Below are positions 48,310 to 58,269 of a stretch of DNA of 64,000 bases, in pieces. The notes beneath the pieces are model-generated. The model did not search any database. It saw nothing but the letters and a program-made list of their open reading frames with translations, and had not been told where the DNA came from. Position 1 is the stretch's first letter, and each line of letters starts with the position of its first letter. Position numbers and translations under genes: made by a program. The stretch spans positions 153,286 through 217,285 of the forward strand of contig JAYQKE010000003.1 of the NCBI GenBank assembly GCA_038142525.1, in the 5' to 3' direction. The stretch comes from CAJQHK01 sp038142525 (lineage in GTDB: Bacteria > Pseudomonadota > Alphaproteobacteria > Rickettsiales > UBA1997).

Positions 48310-48859
48310 ATGAAAATAGGCTATGCTAGAGTATCTACCATTGATCAAAATCTTGATCTACAAATTGACTCATTAAAAAAAGCAGGATGTCAAAAAATCA
48401 TTACTGATAAAATTAGTGGCTCCTTACAAAATAGAATAGGTCTTGAAGAATTACTCAATACAATCAGAAAAGATGATGAAGTAATTGTTTGGAGATTAGA
48501 TCGCTTAGGTAGAAGTTTAAAACATTTAATTGAGTTAATCACAATATTTAACAATAAAGAAGTTTTCTTTGCTTCTATTACCGAATCTATCAACACCAAG
48601 TCATCATCTGGTAAATTAATATTTCATATCTTTGCCTCCCTATCTGAATTTGAAAGAAACCTGATAAGCGAAAGAACAAAATCAGGATTAGGCTGCTTGA
48701 CAAGATCTAGAGGTAAATTAGGAGGCATTTAAAAAAGCCCCAAAAGAAAAAAGACAATTAGCAAAGGATTTATATGATAGCAAAAAATATTCCCTAGCCG
48801 AGATCTGCAATATAATAGGAATTAGTAAACCGACATTATATAAATATATTAGGGAATAA
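48310..48859 (+). CDS. Serine recombinase (resolvase/invertase), frameshifted
   Basis: ~182 residues. Catalytic domain: IGYARVST with the nucleophile Ser, DQNLDLQIDSLKKAGC, VWRLDRLGRSLKHLI, SSSGKLIFHIFASLSEFERNLISERT. A one-base indel near 48727 ends the frame; the next frame gives KKAPKEKRQLAKDLYDSKKYSL, then the helix-turn-helix EICNIIGISKPTLYKYIRE and TAA at 48859. It would resolve cointegrates or invert DNA. It starts 3 bases after the toxin gene, in the same operon. Confidence 0.88.
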
Positions 48860-48970
48860 AAAATTAAACAAAAATTATAATAACAGTTCTATCTTTACTC
48901 AAAAAGCAAATCCAAAAACCGGATAAGAATTTACTCTATTACTGCCAAATGTTAATATTTATTGCATGAA

Positions 48971-49444
48971 CTTAAATTCCCATATCTTTACCCACGATAG
49001 TCCTTAAAAAAACATTAATCTAAGCAAATAAAAGCTTGCAACCGACTTTTTAGTTCTATATACTCGTGCCTATTATTAATTCTTTACTCACGATTATGAG
49101 CTATATCAGATACAAAAAAGTTGGAGACAGGGAATATGCATATGAAATAACGGCCTATTGGGATAAAAAGAAACAACATTTGATTAAAGACAGCAAATAT
49201 CTTGGAATTGTCCTAGATAAAGAAGCTGGAATATTTCAGGAGGTAAAAAAAGAAAGAGAGATTTAAATGGAAAAGTTATTTCCAATCCAAAAAGGGTTAT
49301 GGCACAACCATTTAAGGAGAGGGAAATTGTATCTTTTGGTAGTGGCTACTTAACCAAGAAACTAATTGATGAAGATGATGTTGGAAAAATCTTTGCAGAC
49401 TTACTGCCTCATGTAAAGCTTAAAACATTAAAAAGCTTACTATC
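48971..49444 (+). mobile_element. IS1634 5' fragment
   Basis: Terminal repeat and transposase N terminus (in frame across the variable spot as QHLIKDSKYLG), then a small deletion near 49250 (VKKEREI). It is cut by IS5 copy E at 49445. Confidence 0.88.
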
Positions 49445-50796
49445 GGAACCTCTGAAAAACCAATTATCTAATTTATAGATTTGAAACTGTTTAATTTTGT
49501 TATTTTTGCCAAAGTTTAGCAAAGTTATTTTATAAAATTTTGTTTGAATTTATTTGATAAAAATAGCCAGAAAAGCTTGATTTATCTAGCTTTTTTGCTT
49601 ATTATTGATATATTAAATTCAAATAAAATATATAATTATGGCAACCCAGCAATCATTTTTTTCATTAGCAATTTCTGGTAGAAAATTAAGAGCGGAGAAG
49701 TTTCTTAATCAAATGACGGATATTATTCCATGGCAAAGATTGATTGATAAGATAGAGCCTTTTTATCCTAATGGTACTAGTGATTACGGTGGCAGGAAGG
49801 TGACAGATTTATTATTAATATTTAAGATTCATTTGTTACAGCAGTGGTTTGGTCTTAGTGATCCAGCTATGGAGGATGCTATATATGATAGAATAAGTTT
49901 TCAAAAATTCTTAAATATTGATATTGGTATTGATAATGTTCCGGATGAGACTGTGATATTGAGATTCCGTCATTTATTGGAAAAGCATAATTTATCGTCG
50001 ATTATATTTAACGAGGTAAATTCATATCTTGAAGAGAATGATCTTTTGTTGAAGGAGGGTACGATAACTGATGCGACATTAATATCTGCTCCAACTAGTA
50101 CAAAAAACAAGAAGAGGAAAAGGGACCAAGAGATGTCTTCTACCAAGAAAGGGAAGAATTATTATTTTGGCATGAAGTCTCATATTGGTGTGCAAACTAA
50201 GGGTAAGCCAATTATTCATTCTATTGTCACGACGACAGCTAAAGATCATGATTCTACTAAAACAGAGGAGTTATTACATGGTGATGAAACTTCTTTATTT
50301 GGTGACAAGGCCTATGATGATAAGGCAATAAAAAGATTTTGTAGGAATCACAATATATTTTATGGTATAACCAATAGAGCTAAATCTAACAAAAAACTTT
50401 CAAATAAGCAAAAAAAGAGGAATAAACAATTTTCATCAGTTCGAGCTAAAGTTGAACATCCATTTCAAATTATAAAGCATCTTTGGGGCTATAGAAAGGT
50501 TAGATATAATGGTTTACAAAAGAATACTAATCAATTACAAATGCTATCATCCCTTGCTAATCTCTATATGGTTAGAAAAATACTACCAAATACAGCGTAA
50601 CAAGGGATAAATGTGTCTAATTTAGCCAAAAATGGTAAAATTAGACAAGAAACTAGAGAAATTACCACAAATAATGCCTAAATTTGGATAAAGATTGTTA
50701 ATTTTTAACAAAATTAGCAATCTTTATCCAAATTATAAAAATTTTTTCTGAAAAATGAAAAAATAGACAAAATTAAATAGGAAAATCAGAGGTTCC
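49445..50796 (+). mobile_element. IS5-family element (type a), copy E, complete
   Basis: 1352 bp with both terminal repeats. Flanked by an IS1634 fragment on the left and an IS3 end on the right, without a target duplication. Confidence 0.94.
49638..50600 (+). CDS. IS5-family transposase (copy E)
   Basis: 320 residues, the same sequence as copies B and C, with complete DDE residues. Confidence 0.95.
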   Translation: MATQQSFFSLAISGRKLRAEKFLNQMTDIIPWQRLIDKIEPFYPNGTSDYGGRKVTDLLLIFKIHLLQQWFGLSDPAMEDAIYDRISFQKFLNIDIGIDNVPDETVILRFRHLLEKHNLSSIIFNEVNSYLEENDLLLKEGTITDATLISAPTSTKNKKRKRDQEMSSTKKGKNYYFGMKSHIGVQTKGKPIIHSIVTTTAKDHDSTKTEELLHGDETSLFGDKAYDDKAIKRFCRNHNIFYGITNRAKSNKKLSNKQKKRNKQFSSVRAKVEHPFQIIKHLWGYRKVRYNGLQKNTNQLQMLSSLANLYMVRKILPNTA

Positions 50797-51034
50797 TTAG
50801 TATTATAATGATGACGGTAAAAGAAAAAAGATTAGATTTTAAAATTAAAAACATTAAAATTTAAGATATTACCTTACTACCATAAACGAAATTTTAGAAT
50901 TTTTCAGAAATTTCTGCGAACAGAGATTCTTACGATCTCAACTCAAAATTTCAAAAATTTCTACACCGAATTTGAAGAAAAAAGTCTATGATTTTTAAAG
51001 AGGTAATGGTCTAACAAATGGGTGAAGTTCTCAT
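50797..51034 (+). mobile_element. Diverged IS3 right-end fragment
   Basis: The last codons of an OrfB (YYNDDGKRKKIRF) and the 3' end through GGGTGAAGTTCT. It is similar to, but clearly diverged from, the two other IS3 copies, so it derives from an older or related element. Confidence 0.8.
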
Positions 51035-51062
51035 TTCTTTAGAAAATGAAAAATATTAAAAC

Positions 51063-52646
51063 ATGCCAAATATTACACTAACAACAATTTCGGGAGGAGC
51101 AATAACTGAGAATATAGATGACATAGGACAATTAAAAGAATATATGTATCATAATAATTCATGGATTGTAAAAGATGACACATATTATGATATTAACGAC
51201 GAAATCCCTCCAGATCTAATAGAAGAAGAATCTTTGAACATAGTTGTAAAGCCCCCATCTCCAAAAAAAATAGCAGATGACATAATATATAAAAATCCTC
51301 ATTTAACTGAAGAGCAAAAGAATATTATTAGACAGAGATTGCCAGGGGATGAAAAAAAAGATCTAAAAGCTATCAATGTACTTGACTTAAGTGGTCTTGA
51401 CATTAAAGAGCTACCAGAATCAATTGGAGATCTTAAGTCTTTAAGGCGTTTAAAGTTACATAATAACCAACTAGAAATTCTGCCAGAAGCAATTGGAAAT
51501 CTTGGGAATTTAAAGGAATTAGATTTAGAGTGTAACCAACTAAAAAGTCTGCCAGAATCAATTGGAAGGCTTAGGAATTTAGAGGGATTAAATTTATTAG
51601 GAGAAATTCTGCCAGAAGCAATTGGAAATCTTGGGAATTTAGAGAGATTAGATTTAGAGGTTAACCGACTAGAAAGTCTGCCAGAATCAATTGTAAATCT
51701 TGGGTCTTTAAGGCATTTAAGTTTGGCTCATAACCAACTAAAAATTCTGCCAGAATTAATTGGAAATCTTGAGTCTTTAAAGTATTTAAATTTGGCTCAT
51801 AACAAACTAAAAAGTCTGCCAAAAGAAATTGGAAAACTTATGAATTTAGTGAATTTAATGTTAGACGATAACAAACTAAAAAGTCTGCCAGGATCAATTG
51901 GAAGGCTTAGGAATTTAAATGGATTAGATTTAGCTATGAACCGACTAGAAATTCTGCCAGAAGAAATTGAAGGTCTTGTGTCTTTAAGGGTTTTAAATTT
52001 ATCTAATAACAAACTAAACAGTGTGCCAGAATTAATTGGAAAGCTTGGGTCTTTAAGGGTTTTAGATTTATCTCATAACAAACTAAACAGTGTGCCAGAA
52101 TTAATTGGAAATCTTAGGAATTTAGTGCAATTAAATTTATCTAATAACCAACTAGAAAGTCTGACAGAAGTAATTGGAAATCTTTGGAATCTAGTGCAAT
52201 TAAATTTATCTAATAACAAACTAAACAGTGTGCCAGAATTAATTGGAAATCTTTGGAATCTAGAGTTTTTACTGTTAGATAACCAACTAGAAAGTGTGCC
52301 AAAAGAAATTGGAAAACTTAGGAATTTAGAGAAATTAGATTTAGAGGGTAACCAACTAAAACGTCTGCCAAAAGAAATTGGAGATCTTTGGAATCTAGAG
52401 TTTTTAAATTTGGCTCATAACAAACTAGAAAGTGTGCCAGAATTAATTGGAAATCTTAGGAATTTAGTGCAATTAAATTTATCTAATAACCCACTAACTG
52501 ATATTGCATCCAGGCTATATAGAGGCCTGGATCTAGTTAAATTAAAAAAAGAAAAATTAGCTCGTCCTAAGACACATGTAGCCGAAGCCCAAGTAACTCA
52601 AGGTCAAGCTGAAGCAGGCAAGAAAGGATCTCGCACCTTACTTTAA
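51063..52646 (+). CDS. Leucine-rich-repeat protein
   Basis: 527 residues. The N-terminal ~100 residues (no signal peptide) match nothing I recognise. Residues ~101-488 are 17 repeats of the 23-residue form LxxLxxLxLxxNxLxxLPxxIG. Repeat 4 lacks four residues. The tail is Ala/Gln-rich, and its last codons (TLL and stop) lie in an IS481 fragment, so the original C terminus may be lost. Repeats of this kind bind proteins, and many intracellular bacteria secrete such proteins into host cells; an effector role is inference. It stands alone among IS fragments. Confidence 0.85.
   Translation: MPNITLTTISGGAITENIDDIGQLKEYMYHNNSWIVKDDTYYDINDEIPPDLIEEESLNIVVKPPSPKKIADDIIYKNPHLTEEQKNIIRQRLPGDEKKDLKAINVLDLSGLDIKELPESIGDLKSLRRLKLHNNQLEILPEAIGNLGNLKELDLECNQLKSLPESIGRLRNLEGLNLLGEILPEAIGNLGNLERLDLEVNRLESLPESIVNLGSLRHLSLAHNQLKILPELIGNLESLKYLNLAHNKLKSLPKEIGKLMNLVNLMLDDNKLKSLPGSIGRLRNLNGLDLAMNRLEILPEEIEGLVSLRVLNLSNNKLNSVPELIGKLGSLRVLDLSHNKLNSVPELIGNLRNLVQLNLSNNQLESLTEVIGNLWNLVQLNLSNNKLNSVPELIGNLWNLEFLLLDNQLESVPKEIGKLRNLEKLDLEGNQLKRLPKEIGDLWNLEFLNLAHNKLESVPELIGNLRNLVQLNLSNNPLTDIASRLYRGLDLVKLKKEKLARPKTHVAEAQVTQGQAEAGKKGSRTLL
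51390..52500 (+). repeat. Tandem 69-bp coding repeats
   Basis: The LRR-coding DNA consists of ~16-17 units of 69 bases with long identical stretches (for example AGAATTAATTGGAAATCTT recurs many times). Slippage or recombination could change the repeat number. Confidence 0.85.
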
Positions 52647-53045
52647 AAAAAAGAAACAACAAAACCAGCGAAGTTTAATCATCTTCAACAACAAGAAAGA
52701 TTTGATGAATTTATTGATTATTACAACAATAAAAGACCTCATCAAGCAATTAATATGAAGTATCCGGCAGAAATATATCAACCATCAGTAAGACAATATA
52801 ATGGCTTACCAGAAATAGATTATCCCTACCATGACAGAACTGTAACTGTTACTCATTGCGGTAGAATATGCATAAAGAAAAGAAAGATTAATTTATCACA
52901 AGCTTTATCTGGCCAAAATATAGGAATAAAAGAAATTGATGATAAAATCTGGCTTGTAACTTTTATGAATTATGATTTAGGATTTTTTAATGAAGAATTA
53001 TGTAGAGTTGAGCCTACAAAAAATCCATTTATTATAGCCAACTAA
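52638..53045 (+). pseudogene. IS481-family transposase C-terminal fragment
   Basis: About 135 residues without a start: LTLKKETTKPAKFNHLQQQ, then DEFIDYYNNKRPHQAINMK, and DYPYHDRTVTVTHCGRICIKKRKINLS to TAA. This is the typical end of IS481 integrase-type transposases. Its 5' edge coincides with the end of the LRR gene. Confidence 0.85.
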
Positions 53046-54020
53046 ATTAAGCTTGCATTTCTTGCGCCAGGAGAATAAAATTCTGGCAAAAACTATGCCA
53101 GTTCCATATTCTAATGATTTAAGAAAAAAAGTTATTGATTTACTTGAGATCAACAAGAAGAGTCCAAAGGAGGTATCGTTATTGTTGAATATCCATCCAA
53201 CGACTATAACTCGTTGGCACAAGAGATATAGAGAGGAAGGTCTTTATGAGTTTCGAGGCTATAACGATAATAAGGATAAGATTAAGATTAAAGATCCTAC
53301 GAAGATAAAGAAGATTATAGAAGAGAGTCCATTTATCAATTGTTACGAGATTGCAGAGATGATTGATGAGGATGTAACTGATGTAACAATATTGAATTAT
53401 ATTAGAAGACTAGGATTGACCTTTAAAAAAACTCCAAGATATACAAAGAAAGGAATGAAAAACTTAGATCTGAATTCATAAAATCAATTGCCAATCTCGA
53501 TCAAAAAAAGCTATATGATTTTGATGAGTCTGGTATCGATCTTGAGATTAACTGTGAATATGGATTTGCCAAAAAAGGAAAGAGGCTTGAAGTTCCAAGA
53601 TCTGGTAGAAGAGGCAAAAGACTGAATATACTGGCGACAAGAAATCATAATAATGATTTAATATGTTCAAAAATATATGAATCATCAATTGATAAACAAA
53701 TATTTAAGGACTATCTTAAGAACGATCTATTTCCAAATATTGAGTCAGGATCTTATCTGGTACTTGATAACGCCAAATTTCATCATGACTCAAAGGCAGA
53801 AATTGCTGATAAATATATTGAAACCATTGCAGACATAGCAAAGAAATTCAATATCACATTACTTTATCTTCCAGCTTATTCACCAGATCTTAACCCAATT
53901 GAAAAGAAATGGTCTCAAATCAAGTATTGGTACAGGAAGTGGAGAAATAAATACAGCGATAAAAGAGAGTTACTCGAAATGTTGCTTGGAATAAGAGAAA
54001 ATGCAAGCTTAATTTAGTTG
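53039..54020 (+). mobile_element. IS630-family element
   Basis: Inverted ends AAATTAAGCTTGCATTT (left) and the exact inverse (right) bracket one transposase gene; TA is found at both borders, the usual IS630 target. 982 bp. Confidence 0.85.
53095..54017 (+). pseudogene. IS630-family transposase, frameshifted
   Basis: N-terminal helix-turn-helix half (MPVPYSNDLRKKVIDLLEIN, then LLNIHPTTITRWHKRY). The frame breaks near 53460, and the catalytic half then reads in another frame: YDFDESGID, YLVLDNAKFHHDS, YLPAYSPDLNPIEKKWSQIK (DDE), ending at TAG 54015-54017. It differs from the IS630 at the left edge of the window. Confidence 0.85.
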
Positions 54021-54215
54021 TCTATAATATCATTTAATATCGCTATGAAAAATTTATTTCTGGCTCCAATGCTATATATTTCTTCCTCTTTTTCAGTAAA
54101 CATAATAAATTAAAATGGTTTAGAGTTTAAAGTCCAATGGTAAACATAGATTAAGGAACTTTCTACCTCTTTAGAGTCTCGATATATCTAACCTAGCAAA
54201 TTCAACAAATTTAAT

Positions 54216-54815
54216 TTAAATTAAATTTTTAATAGCAGTAACCTCTCCTTCTGGATGAGACCAAATATAGGAAATTACCGCTAAATAATCTATTTTATTT
54301 GTGATTAATTCCAAAGAATTTTGAGCATTAATACCACCAATTGCAACTAGTGGAATATCAGTAATTTTTTGACAATATTTAACTAAATTTATATCTGGCC
54401 TAGCAGTAGTTTTTTTGGTTTTAGTTGGAAAAAAAGCACCAAGTGAAATATAATCAACCTTATTTTTAATCGCCTGATTTATTAATTTTTTATCATCATA
54501 ACAGCTGATTCCTATTAAAAAATTTTCTGGCTTTTGTTCCACAACTTCATTTAAAATAGCATCTGAACTACCCAAATGTACACCATCAGCTCCAACCTTA
54601 ATTGCCAGATCAAACCTATCATTTAAAATAAATTTTACTTTATATTTATGACAGATATTTTTAATATTATTAGATATCCAGATTATGTCTTGATCCTTAT
54701 AGTTTTTTAATCTTAACTGAAATAGTGAAACTAAATTTGTTGCCAAAACATTCTCCAATTTAGTAAAAAAATTATTCTCTATTTTATCTGGACTTATAAG
54801 GTAAATTTTTGTCAC
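54216..54815 (-). CDS. thiE: Thiamine-phosphate synthase
   Basis: Joins HMP-pyrophosphate and HET-phosphate to thiamine phosphate. 199 residues with the canonical signatures: QLRLKNYKD, FILNDRFDLAIKVGADGVHLGSSD, IGISCYDDKKLINQA, DYISLGAFFPTKTK, and phosphate-binding VAIGGINAQN. The frame is intact. Divergent from slt with 18 bases between starts. No TPP riboswitch was recognised in the short upstream gap. The 195 bases between its stop and the IS630 element contain nothing recognisable. Confidence 0.93.
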   Translation of the reverse strand: MTKIYLISPDKIENNFFTKLENVLATNLVSLFQLRLKNYKDQDIIWISNNIKNICHKYKVKFILNDRFDLAIKVGADGVHLGSSDAILNEVVEQKPENFLIGISCYDDKKLINQAIKNKVDYISLGAFFPTKTKKTTARPDINLVKYCQKITDIPLVAIGGINAQNSLELITNKIDYLAVISYIWSHPEGEVTAIKNLI

Positions 54816-54833
54816 TTAAATAATATATTAAAA

Positions 54834-56846
54834 TTGATTTATTTTAGAAATTTACTAGTAGTTTTTTTTCTTATCTTTTGCAATCAAACCCTTGCCAAAG
54901 ATAGCTCTATCTCTAAAAAATTATGGAATATTGAGTTTAATAATAAAGAGAAAAAAGCCATAAAAAATATTTTCCAGGCCATAGAGGATAAAAAATATCA
55001 AAAAGCCCTGAAATTATCTTCCAAATTTAACAAACCTATTCTTCATAATGCTTTTAAAGCTATAATATATCGCAATAGAATATCAGAACTTGATTTAGAA
55101 AAAATTAACTCCATTTCTAAAAAATACCCATTCTTTAATCAAAATATTATCAATGATAAAAAAGAAAAATATATTATAAATAATAATCTAACATATGAAG
55201 AAATTAAAGAAAATCACCCAACATATTTTTACTCTAATGATAAAAATTTCCTAATATATTTAATGAATAGGAAAAAGGAATTTTATCAAAATAATAATTA
55301 TAATAAAAATTTTATAGAATCAGATATTAAAAATAGAATTCAAAATATTTGGTTGAATCATGATTTTTCTGATCAAGAAAGAATAAATTTTTTAGCAAAA
55401 TATAAAGATTCTTTAGAAATAAATGATCATGTAGCAAAAATTAAAAAATTATTTTGGCAAAATAAGATCTCTGAAGCTAAAAAATTATTTGATTTGCTTT
55501 CAGATGGTGAAGAAAAATTATTTCTAGGAATAATCAAGATTAATAAAAATCCAAAAAATTTAAGAAAAATACTATTATCTATACCAAGAAAATACAGGTC
55601 CGATGAATTATTATATTACTATAGGGTTAAGTGGTTAAGAAAAAATAAAAAAGATGATGAAGTTATAGATTTATTACTCAGAACCCCTAATTCAAGTGAA
55701 AACCCTTTCAAATGGTGGGGTTTAAGAAAATTATATGGTAGAGAATTACTCAAAGATAAGAAAAAATCATCTTATAATGATGCTTATGAAATAGTTTCTA
55801 ATCATGGCTTAAAAAAGGGTGGAGCAAAATATGCCGATGCCGAATGGACTGCTGGCTGGATTGCCCTAAGATTTTTAAATGATTCAGATCTTGCTTATGA
55901 GCATTTTACCAATTTATATGAAAATGTTAATTATCCTATTAGCATTTCAAGAGCGACTTATTGGCTTGGAGAATCTTTAGTTGAAAAAGATAAAACTAGA
56001 GCCCTATATTGGTATCAAACCGCTATGAGATATCCAACTTATTTCTATGCTCAAATTGCTTATAATAAATATAGGAAACTTAAAAGTAATGAAACATATA
56101 GCGATATATTTTTACCACCAGATCCTGTTTTTAATAAAAAAAATATCACTAATCTTAAAAATAATCTTGCACTTAAAACGGCCCTGCTTTTTGCCATTAA
56201 TGACCAAAGAGAAAATGCTAAATTTATTTTAAAAAAGATTATTTCCGAAATTGAAAATAAAGGTGATATAGCTGTAATTATTGATGCAATTATTGAAATT
56301 GGAGATAATAAATTAAGTTATGAAATTTTAAAATATTTATCAGAAAAAAATATCTTCTTTATAAAAAAACAATTTAAAACCATCAAACATGTTAATGGCA
56401 AAAACAAACCTCTGATACACGCTCTAATTAAACAAGAGAGTGGTTTTTCACAATCAGCAATTAGCTCTGTTGGCGCTCTTGGCTTTATGCAATTAATGCC
56501 TTATACTGCCAAGGAAGTTGCTAGAAAAATGAGAATAAAATATAGTGAATATAAATTAAAAAAATCCGCTAAATATAATATAAAACTAGGATCATATTAT
56601 ATTAACTCATTATTAAAAAAATTTGATAATTCTAAAATTATGGCAATTGCTTCTTATAATGCTGGACCAAATGCAGTTAAGAGATGGGTTAAAGAATTTT
56701 ATGATCCGAGAGAAGAGCAAGATATTAATAAAGTTATAGATTGGATTGAATTAATCACTTATTCTGAAACTCGTAATTATGTACAAAGAATTATGGAAAA
56801 TTTGGTTGTTTATGAATATTTACTGGCCAATAAAGATTTAAAATAG
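54834..56846 (+). CDS. slt: Soluble lytic murein transglycosylase
   Basis: Cleaves the glycan strands of peptidoglycan with formation of 1,6-anhydroMurNAc. 670 residues from a TTG start: signal peptide about 1-21 (ends QTLA), a long alpha-helical superhelix domain, and the C-terminal SLT domain HALIKQESGFSQSAISSVGA with catalytic Glu, LGFMQLMPYTAKEVA, AIASYNAGPNAVKRW and SETRNYVQRIMENLVVYE. The frame is intact. TTG was taken because the signal peptide begins there and no ATG fits. Confidence 0.93.
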   Translation: MIYFRNLLVVFFLIFCNQTLAKDSSISKKLWNIEFNNKEKKAIKNIFQAIEDKKYQKALKLSSKFNKPILHNAFKAIIYRNRISELDLEKINSISKKYPFFNQNIINDKKEKYIINNNLTYEEIKENHPTYFYSNDKNFLIYLMNRKKEFYQNNNYNKNFIESDIKNRIQNIWLNHDFSDQERINFLAKYKDSLEINDHVAKIKKLFWQNKISEAKKLFDLLSDGEEKLFLGIIKINKNPKNLRKILLSIPRKYRSDELLYYYRVKWLRKNKKDDEVIDLLLRTPNSSENPFKWWGLRKLYGRELLKDKKKSSYNDAYEIVSNHGLKKGGAKYADAEWTAGWIALRFLNDSDLAYEHFTNLYENVNYPISISRATYWLGESLVEKDKTRALYWYQTAMRYPTYFYAQIAYNKYRKLKSNETYSDIFLPPDPVFNKKNITNLKNNLALKTALLFAINDQRENAKFILKKIISEIENKGDIAVIIDAIIEIGDNKLSYEILKYLSEKNIFFIKKQFKTIKHVNGKNKPLIHALIKQESGFSQSAISSVGALGFMQLMPYTAKEVARKMRIKYSEYKLKKSAKYNIKLGSYYINSLLKKFDNSKIMAIASYNAGPNAVKRWVKEFYDPREEQDINKVIDWIELITYSETRNYVQRIMENLVVYEYLLANKDLK

Positions 56847-56856
56847 AAATAGATTA

Positions 56857-58269
56857 ATGATGTTACCAACTGATAATGATAAATTAAAAGAAGAATGCGG
56901 AGTATTTGCTATTTATAATAATGTAGATGCAGCAATTAATACCACACTCGGTTTACATGCTTTGCAACATAGAGGTCAAGAATCTTGTGGAATTGCAACA
57001 TTTAATCATAATGAATTACATATTCATCTGGCAGATGGCTTAGTATCTGATAATTTTAATAATCAACCAACCATTGAAAAACTTCCAGGAAATCAAGCTA
57101 TTGGCCATGTTAGATATTCAACAGCTGGCAAAAAAAACGCCCGCAATCAGCAACCAATATTTGCTAATTTTAGCTTTGGAGATCTGACCATTGCTCATAA
57201 TGGTAATCTAACCAATGCTCAAATTCTTAAAAAAGATCTTATTAAAAGAGGTTCGATTTTTCAATCCTCAATGGATAGTGAAGTTATTATTCACTTAATT
57301 GCTCTAAGTAAAAAAGAGGCCATCAAAGAAAAAATTATTGATGCATTAAGTCAGGTTAAGGGGTCTTTTTCTTTAGTAATCATGCTAAAAGATCAAATAA
57401 TTGCCGTAAGAGATGTTAATGGAGTAAGACCTTTAATTTTAGGTCAATTGGGAGAATCCTATATAGCGACTAGTGAAAGTTGCGCTCTGGATATTATAGA
57501 TGCAAAATTGATTAGAGATGTAAAAAAGGGAGAAATGGCTATAATTGATAAAAATGGTCTTCATAGTGAATTTCCATTTGATAATTCACCTTCAAAATTT
57601 TGTATTTTTGAATATATTTATTTTGCCCGTCCAGACAGTTTTATTGAGGGAAAAAATGTCTATGACGTTCGAAAAAATATAGGAATGGAATTAGCAAGGG
57701 AGGTTAAAATAGATGCTGATATAGTAGTACCAGTACCAGATTCTGGTGTTTCTGCCGCCATTGGCTACTCTATAGAATCTAAAATACCATTTGAACTTGG
57801 AATTATTAGAAATCATTATGTTGGCAGAACATTTATTGAACCAACTGACAAAATCAGACATTTCGGAGTAAAATTAAAACATAATGCCAATCGTAATTTA
57901 ATAAATGGTAAAAGAGTTATATTAATTGATGATTCTATCGTTAGAGGTACCACCTCGAAAAAAATTGTAAAAATGGTTAGAGATGCTGGTGCTAAAGAGG
58001 TTTTCCTATTGGTGGCCAGCCCACCAACTACCGGATCTTGCTTTTATGGTATTGACACCCCTAATGAAAAAGGTCTCATTGCCAATAAATTATCAAAAGA
58101 ACAAATAGCTAAGGAGATAAAAGCTGATAAGGTTGAATATATATCTCCAGATGGATTATATCGAGCAATTGGTGAAGCTAAAAGAAATACTGATCCTCAA
58201 TATTGCGATGCTTGCTTTAGTGGCAATTATCCAATCTCTTTGGATGATAAATTAACATATAATGACTAA
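56857..58269 (+). CDS. purF: Amidophosphoribosyltransferase
   Basis: First committed step of de novo purine synthesis: PRPP plus glutamine to phosphoribosylamine. 470 residues. A 13-residue propeptide precedes the catalytic Cys14 (EECGVFAIY). The glutaminase domain follows, with LHALQHRGQESCGI and GHVRYSTAG, then the PRTase domain with VILIDDSIVRGTTSKKIV. Cysteines in FCIFEY, GSCFYG and YCDACFSGNYP match the iron-sulfur type (B. subtilis class). The frame is intact. The stop overlaps the next gene by 8 bases. No other pur gene is here. Confidence 0.96.
   Translation: MMLPTDNDKLKEECGVFAIYNNVDAAINTTLGLHALQHRGQESCGIATFNHNELHIHLADGLVSDNFNNQPTIEKLPGNQAIGHVRYSTAGKKNARNQQPIFANFSFGDLTIAHNGNLTNAQILKKDLIKRGSIFQSSMDSEVIIHLIALSKKEAIKEKIIDALSQVKGSFSLVIMLKDQIIAVRDVNGVRPLILGQLGESYIATSESCALDIIDAKLIRDVKKGEMAIIDKNGLHSEFPFDNSPSKFCIFEYIYFARPDSFIEGKNVYDVRKNIGMELAREVKIDADIVVPVPDSGVSAAIGYSIESKIPFELGIIRNHYVGRTFIEPTDKIRHFGVKLKHNANRNLINGKRVILIDDSIVRGTTSKKIVKMVRDAGAKEVFLLVASPPTTGSCFYGIDTPNEKGLIANKLSKEQIAKEIKADKVEYISPDGLYRAIGEAKRNTDPQYCDACFSGNYPISLDDKLTYND

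Noticed and set aside
51390..52500. Regularly spaced repeats resembling a CRISPR array
   Set aside because: The 69-bp period is continuous coding sequence for leucine-rich repeats, without spacers; no cas genes are present.
54045..54113. 22-codon frame resembling a signal peptide
   Set aside because: Ends after 22 codons with no continuation in other frames; cannot be supported as a gene.
54816..54833. Possible TPP riboswitch before thiE
   Set aside because: Only 18 bases separate thiE from slt and no CTGAGA-type core is present upstream on the thiE strand.
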